From: Glycine soja
Taxonomy: Eukaryota > Streptophyta > Magnoliopsida > Fabales > Fabaceae
Direction: 5' to 3'
DNA length: 64,000 bases
NCBI RefSeq assembly: GCF_004193775.1
Contig: NC_041021.1
Coordinates: forward strand, 5,652,001-5,716,000
Part shown: positions 33,298-43,195 of the stretch, one piece after another
How the letters are laid out: every line of letters begins with the position of its first letter
Numbering within the stretch: position 1 is the stretch's first letter
Position numbers and translations under genes: made by a program
The notes under the pieces: generated by a model
What the model was told of the DNA's origin: nothing
The model's database searches: none
Seen by the model: the letters and a program-made list of their open reading frames with translations, nothing else

Positions 33298-35046
33298 TTA
33301 CACGCAATTCTCCTCAAATTTCAGCCAGCCCGCATCAATTAGACCTTGCACCTTACGCTTCAGAGCCATACAATGCTCAATGGAATGCCGTAGGGCTCCT
33401 CCACGACAAGCACACGTTGCGTTCGAGTCGTATTCTCGGAGAAATGGAGGTTGATGAACCTTGGCTAGGGTTATGGCTACCATTTGAATTATCAAGTAGA
33501 TATGGGATCAAGTTTAGCATATGACAACGGAATTTGGGGTGAACCCTACAGGCTTTTTGCTGCAAAATTCCTTTTTGTTGGTGTGTTTTTTTTTTGTTTG
33601 TGCTAAAGGTGGTCTTCGTCATTGGAAGTGCGGTAGACAGACTTTGTGGTTGATTTAGGGATGGCCTTTGTGGATAACTGGGTGGTGGGTAAGGAGGAGG
33701 TTTGTTATTGGCTGAGTAATGACATTGTTGGGTTGGTGGGAAATTTGGCCGTACAAGAATGGCAGTCACAACATGGGTTTCTCCCTCATCCTCACCCTCT
33801 TTATTTGCCCCAGTTTTCTCAGTCGTCCTAGTAGGATGATCAAATTTGCCTCTTTTCGGACCCACATTGATCCTTTCACTGGCGAAGACCAAATCTGCAA
33901 AGCTTGAGGGTGCGCAGCCCACCATCTTTTCATAGTAGAGTACCGATAATGTGTCTACCATCACGATTATCGTCTCCCTTTCCATTATTGGGGGTACCAC
34001 CTGGGCCGCCAGATCCCTCCACCTTTTGGGCGTGTTCTTTGAATGATCCGTCCCCCTTTTTGCACATGTTCTGTAGTTGCATCCTATCCGGAACCATATC
34101 AAAATTGTACTGATACTGCCTAACAAAGGCAACCATTAGGTCCTTCCAAGAATGGGCTCGGGAAGGTTCCAAGTTAGTGTACCAGGTAACAGCTACCCCA
34201 GTAAGACTTTCTTGGAAGGAATGTATCAGCAATTCCTCATCTTTTGCGTATTCCCCCATTTTCTGACAATACATCTTTAGATGGTTCTTGAGACAAGTAG
34301 TCCCCTTGTACTTGTCAAAGTCCAGCGCCTTGAACTTGGGAGGGGTGATGATGTTGGTTTCTAGGAACAACTCTTCTAGGTTAGCAAAGGCATAATCTTC
34401 ACCTCCTTCAATGGCCCTGAGCCTTTCCTTTAGATGATCCGCCTTTCCCTTTTCGGCCATAGCAGGAGGGGCTCTTCCTACCGCAAAATGCAATGGTTGT
34501 GGTTGTGGGCGAAACTGAGGGCCCTCCAAAGTGTTTTCAAAGGGTATACCACCAACTGCTTGCCCTTCAGTGGCATATCCGAGCCAAGGCTCGAAGTCAG
34601 CTAGATTGTGGTGGGGAATTTCATGTGTCTCCCCCATGGTTTGAGAGATATGTGCCTGATGAGGTTATTTGTTGGCTTTCAATGGGTATAAGAGTGGAGT
34701 TATTGACATTCTTATTGGGAGTGTACGCCACATTGGGTGGCGTATAGTTGAGAGGCAAGCCATATGACGGGAAGGCGTGCTCGTTTTGAATTTGCACATC
34801 ATGGGGGCCGCCCGTACTTCCTAAATCTTTGCCTACCATATCTAAGGTTGGATGATTCATTTGGTTGATGCCGGATGGGGACATCAGGTTCACCTTAGCA
34901 ACAACGCTGGTAGCGGCAATTGCAACCGCATTGGCTTCCATTATCTTCTTCACGCTCATCATGGCCTCCATCATTGTGGCCATTTTCTCTTTAATGGCCT
35001 CCATGTCGGCCTTCATCTTCTCTTGTATCTCCTCTACTTCACCCAT
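33298..35046 (-). pseudogene. Gag (element C), frameshifted
   Basis: The ATG at 35046 opens the acidic Met-rich N-terminus. The frame shifts near 34630 to the capsid-like part (34637-33930, TCLKNHLKMYCQKMG...WYTNLEPSRAHSWKDL), shifts again near 34040, and again near 33480, where the CACRGGALRHSIEHC segment follows in another frame. The linker is proline/glutamine rich. It is more like the gag of B than that of A. It lacks the downstream protease and pol. Since the element is young, the shifts were probably already present when it last moved. Confidence 0.85.
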
Positions 35047-36074
35047 TACTCTAGCTCTAGCACAAGTTCGGTGAGGACGCCGTAAAGCATGTTTCCTTTT
35101 CTTTTTGATAAGTTCATTTTATTTTATTTTATTTTATTTTTTCAAGGAAAGAATGCAACGAGCAATGCAACCAATGAAAAGCATGGATGCATGCGAATGA
35201 TGTACAGTCGAAGTATTGCGAATTTTTATGCAGGATATGGGGTTGAATCAATTTAGATTTTCAACATGGTCCATGACATCTTTGTCAAGGTGAAACTGGA
35301 AGTAACAAGGACATCAATAATCCTAAATATGTTTGGCAGTAGACGAAGCAGTGATGTGACTCGATTCATCTTTTGCCCCAATTTTGCAGGATGGTTACTT
35401 CCATATTTCAACTTGACTTGATGAACCTTTTTGTAAAAGCATGAGCTTGGTTCAACCCTATAATCCAAGGAATGGCAATTCTGATCGCCAATACTTCAAC
35501 AACATCTCATAGGGATGAATGACTCGGGCATACTTTAAGCTTATGCATGGAAAATGTAATTATGAAATTGAGATGCCCGAAGAAACACCATTTCCTAGTT
35601 AACCATGCATTAGGTACCATGTTCAATTATTTTGTTTTTAAGTGAAACGGGTTTATGATCCCAACACGGTTGGCTCGTGGTGCCTAACACATGAAACTAA
35701 GAATGTAGTGTGAAGTTTCACGCTTCCCCCTTTTTTGTTTTTGTTTTGTAGAGGAAAACGCAAGGATGAGCAAACATGAAAACAAATGGTATGCAATTTT
35801 GCAGATCAAAAAGTTTGTTGAACGCATATGCATGATGATGCCATGACTCATGCAAAATGTGAGGCCGGAATATGATAACGGACAAATGCAGGATATGTCC
35901 ATTATGATGTTATGAAGAGATGCTTATGCGACCAACATACAATGCATGCTAGAGATAAAATGCGGGAGTGACTTGATTTGCACAAGCTTTTTGGAGTAGA
36001 AACATGGGACCAACTCATTTTATTTCGAAAAAGAAGTCGTATCCAGTCAAGGTCTGAGAGACCATACAAGTTTC
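35047..36074 (-). other. B-like leader joined to A-like ORF1 tail (recombination junction)
   Basis: From 35240 to about 35930 the sequence follows element B's leader (40740-41400 on). From about 35935 to 36074 it follows element A's ORF1-gag spacer (11521-11690). The join near 35930 is a template-switch or recombination point. No gene. Confidence 0.7.
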
Positions 36075-37940
36075 CTAACGATTTCTAATTATGTGGGCCA
36101 TTAAGTCTATCATATGCTGACAATAGCCGAGAAGCCCATGAATCTCTTCGGGGGTGGAGTAGGTGTCTGCCATTGCCTTGGCCTTGGCTAACAAGCGGGG
36201 AAGTTCTTGACTCCCGTTCAAGGTAAGAGCAAACCGGTCCATCCACATGGTTGCCTCTTGGTGTAAAGAGTCGATCACCCTTCCTCTAGCCTCTTTTTCC
36301 GCATATACTTGAGCATACTCATCCGCGATTCTATGCTCGTGGGCCATGGCTAGACCTAACTCTTCTTGGTACTTGGCGATGATAGCTAGCATGTTGGTCT
36401 CCATCTCGCATAAATGCTGAGACAAGCTTCTTTTGGACCTTGAACAAGCAATTAACTCCTCTTTCAGAACCATGCTATGTGCTCGCGACTGGTCTCTTTC
36501 TTCCCTTCGCAACTTGAGTTCACTATTGCTACCCCATAGAGCTCCGCGAAATTTGTTCCGGCCATACTCTTCCTTGCGAGCCCTCTTGGTCTCTTGTTCA
36601 AAGGCTCTTGCAGTAATTGCATTCTCTTCCCGTAACCCGGCACACTCCTTCCGAACGTGTGTAGCGGCCAACTTGAACTTCTCCTTGGCAAGTTTTGCCT
36701 TTCCTAACTCGCTTTTGAGAGTTTGGACTTCTTCGTCCTCTTCCGGTGCTTCAAAACTCTCTTCGCTGACGACTTTTAACTTGGCGAGCCAATCTAAACC
36801 TCGTATATGAACTTTCAGCCATTCGTGGTACCCACCAATGATGCCATTACGAATGCCTCTAAGCTCTTGATCTTTCCTTAACGGGGTTTCCCATGCCTTA
36901 TGGATTTTTTGTATAGTCTTGGAATTTTGTGCGCCGAGATCCCTCACAAGGAAAGGAGACATGCTTTCTTCCGTCGGTGCTCCCCTCATGGGGTACCCTA
37001 GTTGTCTTATAGCGAGCGCGGGATTGTAATTAATACAACCCCTCGTTCCTACCAGCGGAATGTTTGGGTATCTTCCACATGAGAAAAGGACTCCTTCTTT
37101 TCCTTCCTTCCATCGGAGGAACCAACTGATTGTTCTACCTCCTATCCCGGCCAAGAGCTGGTCCCAATCTATTCTCCTCTTTTCAGTACACGAGCGATGG
37201 CTCAGGAGCGGACATGGATGTCTTGTGTCTTGTTGGAACAAGTGTGAAACCAACCAAACACAGAGGGCGGGTAAGCAACAGATGATCCGTGCGCTACTCT
37301 TCTCGCACCTTCGGTCAAATGTGTCAAATAGATCTGCCAAGACAGCTACCACCGGACTTTCCTTGCTATGGTGGTAGGCAAGGAAAGCGTCGATTGCTGC
37401 TAGGTCTACCAAACCATCCACGTTTGGAAAGAGGACGACCCCAAAAATTAGCAAAGCTAACACATCCATAAACGGGACCCAGTCTCCTTGATTGGCCATA
37501 CCCCTCGCCTTGTCTTCTAGGTACTTCTGTGGTAGACCCGCTATGCCGTTCCGAGTCTGTTTTATGCGGTCCAAACCTCTTGCTGAATCCTTGACCACAG
37601 TTGCAATTCTGCTCCAAGAGGGGAGACATCCGGAGGAAAGATATGGTTTTCTTCCCCCGAGAGGACATCCTAGGATTTCTTCAAATTCTTCAATGGTTGG
37701 TACTAATTGGAAGTCTCCGAATGTGAAGCATCTCAAAGGCTGGTCGTAGTATTGGGTGAGTGATGCAATAGCTTCTATGGACACCTCTGCTATGGTCAAC
37801 TCTAAGATCTTTCCGTAAGTCTTGCGGAAGGCTTGCATTTGAAGGGGTTCCATCAACCGCCCTAATTCCTTGATGCTGGTGGTATCTGGGCTTTTGACCT
37901 TGACTTGGTAGAACCTCTTGCCGGTTTGATTTGTTCCCAT
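36075..37940 (-). CDS. Ogre-type ORF1 protein, intact (element C)
   Basis: 621 residues from the ATG at 37940. The longer open frame to 37976 begins with TTG, and the ATG here is the one conserved in element A at 13515. The N-terminal half is a globular, mixed helical region with LTQYYDQPLRCFTFGDFQLV and EEILGCPLGGRKPYL. The middle part has GTRGCINYNPALAIRQLGYP. From about residue 410 the protein is charged and helical with long runs suited to coiled coil (RKECAGLREENAITARAFEQ). No catalytic motif is recognised. ORF1 upstream of gag is a known feature of Ogre elements, with unknown role. It is the only intact long retroelement frame in the window. Confidence 0.85.
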   Translation of the reverse strand: MGTNQTGKRFYQVKVKSPDTTSIKELGRLMEPLQMQAFRKTYGKILELTIAEVSIEAIASLTQYYDQPLRCFTFGDFQLVPTIEEFEEILGCPLGGRKPYLSSGCLPSWSRIATVVKDSARGLDRIKQTRNGIAGLPQKYLEDKARGMANQGDWVPFMDVLALLIFGVVLFPNVDGLVDLAAIDAFLAYHHSKESPVVAVLADLFDTFDRRCEKSSARIICCLPALCVWLVSHLFQQDTRHPCPLLSHRSCTEKRRIDWDQLLAGIGGRTISWFLRWKEGKEGVLFSCGRYPNIPLVGTRGCINYNPALAIRQLGYPMRGAPTEESMSPFLVRDLGAQNSKTIQKIHKAWETPLRKDQELRGIRNGIIGGYHEWLKVHIRGLDWLAKLKVVSEESFEAPEEDEEVQTLKSELGKAKLAKEKFKLAATHVRKECAGLREENAITARAFEQETKRARKEEYGRNKFRGALWGSNSELKLRREERDQSRAHSMVLKEELIACSRSKRSLSQHLCEMETNMLAIIAKYQEELGLAMAHEHRIADEYAQVYAEKEARGRVIDSLHQEATMWMDRFALTLNGSQELPRLLAKAKAMADTYSTPEEIHGLLGYCQHMIDLMAHIIRNR

Positions 37941-38783
37941 GCTTACTAAAGTGAGACAAAAGCTGGTGCAAATCAAAACTCCGATATCTCATGGGTGGGA
38001 TGGATGAATGCATGAAGAAATGCATATGACACAGATGCAATTTACGAATACGGGGGTCCGGGGAATTTGTCCCCTTCTTAGATACGACGTCTAGGGGTAG
38101 CGAAATGCCCCAACGCACGTTTTTAAGAAGGCGACACGGACCCTCCGTTGGTTTGTTTACAGCAGGGATCAAGACAGAACCCATATGTAATGCCTATGCA
38201 AAAGACACAATGCGGGAATGTGCACAGTATGACAATATTTACCGAACATAAGCAAAAGGGTATATGATACTCATGCATGGCAGTGTGAAAAATGGCACGC
38301 AGCGTGTTTGCTTCGTGCCCCTATTTAAGGGACCTATAAGGGAGAGAACTAACTAGGCTTTTAGCAATAATCCCCAAGGTAGTTATATCTCTCTTGATGG
38401 TTTCTAGAGGTATCATCCCCTTTGAAGAACATATTGTAGCAGTAGGGACTACTAGCAACAATAGGTTTTCAAAGAGAAAAGCTCTAGATGAGGGTTCACT
38501 GTAATCAAGCAAGTTGGAGACCTAGCATGATCACAGATTCACCTCCACTCCTTAGGCTCCCATGAACCCGGGTATAGGGCCCTTTTTCACTCAGTGTGTG
38601 CAAATAGTGTTGGTGTTTGTGTGCATCAAATGAATAAATATTTACTTCATGCATACATTTAAAACGCACTAAAAGCAACAAAGAGTTTGTATATACAAGA
38701 ACATAATGAAAGGAAACCAACAAAGGGGTAAGTCACGGTAAAACATTGCACAAAATTAAATGGCCTAACTCTCTAAAAACAGT
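37941..38783 (-). other. 5' leader of element C
   Basis: Non-coding, closely similar to the leader of element A (13516-14356). No upstream ORF or other signal stands out. Confidence 0.65.
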
Positions 38784-38800
38784 CCCCAGTGGAGTCGCCA
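38784..38800 (-). other. Primer-binding site of element C
   Basis: TGGCGACTCCACTGGGG on the minus strand, two bases from the 5' LTR. Same tRNA-Arg type as A and B. Confidence 0.88.
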
Positions 38801-38802
38801 AC

Positions 38803-40723
38803 TGTCGCAACCTACCCTTCGGCGGGAGGGCGACGCGAGACTCGCGGGATGCGTGTTCCACGAAAGGAATACGCGCGGAGTCGCCACCAACGTTTATTTG
38901 AGGAAAACGTCGGAAAAACCGGAAAAGACGCGATCTACGAACTTTTTAGTGAAAGGTTCGGGAGTTGTATTTACGCACGGGGAAGGTATTAGCACCCCAC
39001 ACGCCCGTCCCAAGGGACGGCAGCCTTTAATCGAATGTGCAAACATGACTTTGATTTTTATGTTCCCTTTTATGTTCTTATATCCTTTATACCCTTTTTA
39101 TATTTTTCTTTTTGTGTGGTCGACAAGGGTGTTTCCCTTTGCTCCTACGTATTCCTCAATTGGGATGAGAAAATCAGACCTACGTAGTTCTTTCGGAACA
39201 AAGTGTTTGGTTAAGTTTGTTTTTGTCTTTTTTGCAAAATATGTTTTTATTGAACAAAAGGTCATTTAAGGTGTTGAACCATTAAATGGTCTTTTGATTT
39301 TGAAAGGGGAGAAACGTTAAGGCGTTGGACCATTAACGATCTCTTGTTTTTTGAAAGGAGAGAAACGTTAAGGCATTGGACCATTAACGATCTCTTGGGG
39401 TGGTCGACAAAAGCGGGGCTTTTGCTCCTACGTATCCTCAATGAGGAACTCAGACCTACGTAGTTCTTTCTTATCAAGTGATTCTTTTTTACTTAAGTGG
39501 TGATCATTTTAAGGCGTTGGACCTTAAAAATGATCCATTTTACTTAGTGAGAAATTGAAATGACAAACTTCAAAAGCCTATTTTTGTGGACGAGCTTGAC
39601 TAGGCGAGTTGATTTTAGCCTTAGTTTCACTTTAGTTATTAATCAATTCGATTAAGAATGAGAAATCCCAAAGAGAAAACGTCCGATTGATTTTCCGCTT
39701 TATTTTACTAAAAGATGTTTTTTGATTATTATATTATTTTTACCTCTTTTTTGATTTCCAACGTGGTTACGGCACGACCGAACGGTCGGAATTTATTTTA
39801 ACCGAAGTTAATGGATAATACAATTCAAACGTTCGGTGGAAATTTATTTTATTTTTAAGTTAAGCGAGAAATGACTTAAGTAAAACGGCTTAAGCACGTC
39901 AAGAGGGGGTATAAAAAGTAAACAAAACGAGAATAAAAATGCGCGAAACACAATGTGGACCACTACGGGTACATAGAATGAATCGAAAAGCTTGGTTCGA
40001 GGTACTTACCCGTTGAAGATCGAAGAACGATGAAGAACGAATGAAGAACGTCGAAGAACGGTTGAAACCTTTGCGAGATTCCTCACGGAAAACGTTACGG
40101 AAACGTTTCGGAAGCGCCTCGGCTTAGATTTTCTTCACGGAAACAATTTTTCCAAGCAAATTCGAAAGAGAGAGAAGTGCCTAAGGGGCTGGACCCCTTT
40201 CTTCTTCACTTCCTCCCCTATTTATAGCAAAATAGGGGAGGTGGTTGCCGCCCAGCTCGCCCAGGCGAGCAGGGTTGCTTCCTCCAGAAGCAACCGCCTT
40301 CTGGAGGAATCTTCTGGAGGGCCCAAATGGGCCTGGGTGCTATTTGCACCCCCATTTTTACTAAGTACACCCCCTCTGCTGTTTTTTGGTGATTCTTTTT
40401 TCGTAAGGTTACGGAAACTTACGAATTTCGTAACGATACTTGTTTTCTTTCCGTAATGTTACGGAACCTTGCGGATTACATAATCATCCCCTTTTTGACT
40501 TACGGAATGTTACGGAACCTCACTTAATTATGCAACGATGCTTCCATTTGATTTCCGGTGTGTCACGGAAACTTACGGATTGTGCATCAATATTTTTTGG
40601 TTTTTTCGGCATGTCCTGGAATTTCACAAATTGCCTAATGATGGGTGCCAAGCACCTCACGAGGACCAAAGAATGGTCGCACGTCATCGAGCAAAGGTCC
40701 CCGGACGAAATTAGGGTATGACA
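38803..40723 (-). repeat. 5' LTR of element C
   Basis: 1921 bp, nearly identical to 23576-25497. Differences seen by eye: T/A near 23611, T/C near 23692, C/T near 24060, A/G near 25180, and one C fewer in the CACCCCC run (40375). It is followed by the GGTAG duplication (40724-40728). Confidence 0.95.
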
Positions 40724-40728
40724 GGTAG

Positions 40729-41932
40729 TAGCCAAAGAAGCTATGTAAACTCGATCCATCTTCTGCCCCAACTTTTACAAGCTTGTTACTTCCATACTTG
40801 ACCTTGACTTGATGAAACCCTTTTCTTAAAAGAATGTGCTTGGTTCAACCCCATAATCCAAGGAATACAAATTTTGATTGTCAATACTTCGACAACATAT
40901 CATAAAGATGAATTACTAGGGCATACTTATGCTATGCATGACAAATGTAATTATGAGATCGACATGAGACGCCCAAAGAATCATCATTTCCTGGTTAACA
41001 ATGCATTAGGTACCATGTTCACATGATTTTCAATCATTTTTTAAAAGAAATGAGTGTATAATCCCAACATGGTTTGTTTATAGCTATCATCATGGTACCC
41101 AACACATGTAACTAAGAATGGGGTGTAAACTTCATTCTTCATTGTGACTATCTTTTTGTTCTTTCTTTTGTTTTTGTTTGTTTTTTTTTTTTTTTTTGCA
41201 GAGGAAAATGCAAGGATCATGCATGAGTGAACATAACATGCGAACGATGAAAATAGAATGTATGCAGTTAGCAGAACAAAAGCATGCTAAATAAAGATGT
41301 ATGATAATGCAATGACTCATGCAAATGCAATGCATGAATATGATAAATGATAAATGCAAGAATGATATGTCCATTACGATGCCATAAATAAATGCATGAT
41401 GCGATCAAGGAACATGCTAGAGTGAGTTTGCTATGTGCCCCCCTAATTTAGGAACCTAATGGAAAGGATCCAAAAGTCCCCTTCAAGTGACAATTCCCAA
41501 GGGTGGTTTCATGTAACTTTACTGGCTTCTAGAGATATCATCCTCTTAGGATATACATTGTGGCGATAGGGACTATCAGTGACAATGAATCACTAAAAGA
41601 GGAAAATCTAGATGAGGCTTCAATGTTATCAAGCGAGTCGGAGACCCAACATGACCACAGATCGACCTGCACTCCTTATGGCTCACATAGACCCGGGTAT
41701 ATGGCCTAATATCTCAATGTGTGTGCAAAGGTGTAGGTGCCATGTGTGCATAGAACAAAAATATTTCTAACTACAAATGTAATAGATAGATAGACACACA
41801 CCAAACACAATAACATGGCAAAGTTTATATACAAATATGGACAAAACTTAAGATAAAAGGTAAGAGGGAAAATAAAGAAGAAGTCACGATAAAACATTAC
41901 ATACTGATCGAAAGGCTTAACTTTCTAACATT
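40729..41932 (-). other. Element B leader, right half
   Basis: Continues 23236-23570 after the element C insertion and leads to B's PBS. Similar to the leader in C (35240-35930) and, inverted, in F (61261-62330). Poly-T at 41180-41198. No gene. Confidence 0.65.
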
Positions 41933-41949
41933 CCCCAGTGGAGTCGCCA
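41933..41949 (-). other. Primer-binding site of element B
   Basis: TGGCGACTCCACTGGGG on the minus strand, identical to A and C, two bases inside the LTR. Confidence 0.85.
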
Positions 41950-41951
41950 TC

Positions 41952-43195
41952 TGTCGTAAACTACCCTACGGCGGGACGACGAAGGCCAAATAGATAAGCC
42001 AAAGCGTTCATCTCCAAGGGAGAAAACGAACGGAGTCGCCACCAACATTTTTTCGAGGAAAACGTTAGAAAAACCCAAAAGAGGTCTGCAAATTTTGAAA
42101 ATAAGGATTTAGGAGTTGTTTACGCACGGGGAAGATATTAGCACCCCATGGACCCGTCACAAGGGACGACAACCTTTGATCGAGTGTGCGCAACGTGACT
42201 TCAAAATTATTTATTTTTCCTTTTTATATTTTTTGGCTTTTTGGGGTCGACATATCCTCAGGTGCGATGAGGAATTCAGACCTACGTAATTCTTTAAGTC
42301 TGAATGTTTGTGTGTTAAATTCATTTTATGTTTTTTTTGAAAGATTTATTTAATTGCGAACAAAGAGTTGTTTAAGGCGTTGGACCTCGAAACGATGTTT
42401 TAAATTTCAAAAAGCGGAGGGAATTGTTAAGACGTTGGACCTTGAAACGATCTCAAGTGATATTTGATATAAAGAAGAGGTCATGAATTGGTTTTATCTT
42501 GGTTTTGTTTATTTTCTTTCAACCTCTTTAAAGACTACTTTACAATACTAGTGATCGGTTAAGATTGAACTTTACAAAGAAAACGAGATCACTGATGATA
42601 GATGGAGGAAATGAATATGCACAAAACAACAAGGAGGACCCCTAAGGGTACATAGATCTTATTCAAATCTTAAAAACAAAACTAACTGACGATCGCACGA
42701 AGAGTCGAACAAGGAACAACGTAGAAATTGATCACAGTTGCGATTCAGCAGCACCTCGACTTCGTTTCCTCTTCTTTCGTCTTCTTCTTTCTCTCTTTTG
42801 TCAATTCCATCACCTTTTGACCTTGTAACCTCTCCTCAGCCTCCCCTTCATGCCTATTTATAGAGAAAAAGAAGGCATTTGGGGTAATGGCAGCTCGCCC
42901 AGGCGAGCTTATGCTTACTCCTGAAGTAACTGGCTCGCCCAGGTGAGCTGGTTCCTTCACCCTAAAGTCTTTTGGGGGCCCAGGCGAGCCAGAGGGTAGC
43001 GTGTGCGAGCTAAGGTCCAAGAAACTTAATGAAAAGACCCTTTTGCCCCTCCTTTTTGGTATATTTCGCATTCTTGATCAAAACACTGATTGATCATATG
43101 TTTCGCACAATAACTAGCGTTTAACACCATAAGTCGACTAGCAAGGATCAAAAGATCAATGAATTATAGTCCCCGGACGAAATTAGGATATGAAA
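41952..43195 (-). repeat. 5' LTR of element B
   Basis: 1244 bp from TGTCGTAAACTACCC to GGATATGAAA (a decayed TATGACA). TATTTATA (minus-strand TATA) is at 42855-42862. Upstream in element sense are AGCTCGCCCAGGCGAGCT (42892-42909) and two weaker copies (about 42931-42950, 42979-42990). TTGGA-loop hairpins are at 42360-42455. Confidence 0.88.

Larger units (their letters stand above)
23576..40723 (-). mobile_element. Element C: young, chimeric, non-autonomous Ogre-like element (17.1 kb)
   Basis: Complete insertion with LTRs 23576-25497 and 38803-40723 and GGTAG duplications. The LTRs differ by about four substitutions and one base of length over 1.92 kb, so the insertion is very recent. Internal order in element sense: PBS, leader, intact ORF1 (36075-37940), B-like leader, broken B-like gag (33298-35046), B-like 3' region, 24-bp hairpin array (30060-31255), transposon-protein fragments, A-like 3' region, 100-bp array, PPT. 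No pol. It must have moved using proteins supplied by another element, A-type being the obvious source because LTR, PBS and PPT are shared. Confidence 0.92.
16163..43195 (-). mobile_element. Element B: degenerate Ogre-related gypsy element, host of nested insertions
   Basis: The 5' LTR is 41952-43195 with a tRNA-Arg-type PBS at 41933-41949. The 3' LTR remnant is 16163-17048 with a PPT on its right. The interior holds gag (21547-23235) and 3' hairpin arrays but no pol. It is interrupted by element A in its 3' LTR, a solo copia LTR (17518-19066), and element C (23576-40723, between the leader halves). Over a 200-bp stretch compared by eye (16219 on, against 42421 on) the LTRs differ by about 8%, so B is the oldest layer. 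Without the inserts the visible part is about 8 kb. Confidence 0.85.

Noticed and set aside
38853..39269. 138-codon plus-strand frame, also at 23626 and similar ones at 14521 and 60882 (inverse)
   Set aside because: It is antisense to the LTR leader and is repeated because the LTR is repeated; conservation is that of the LTR.
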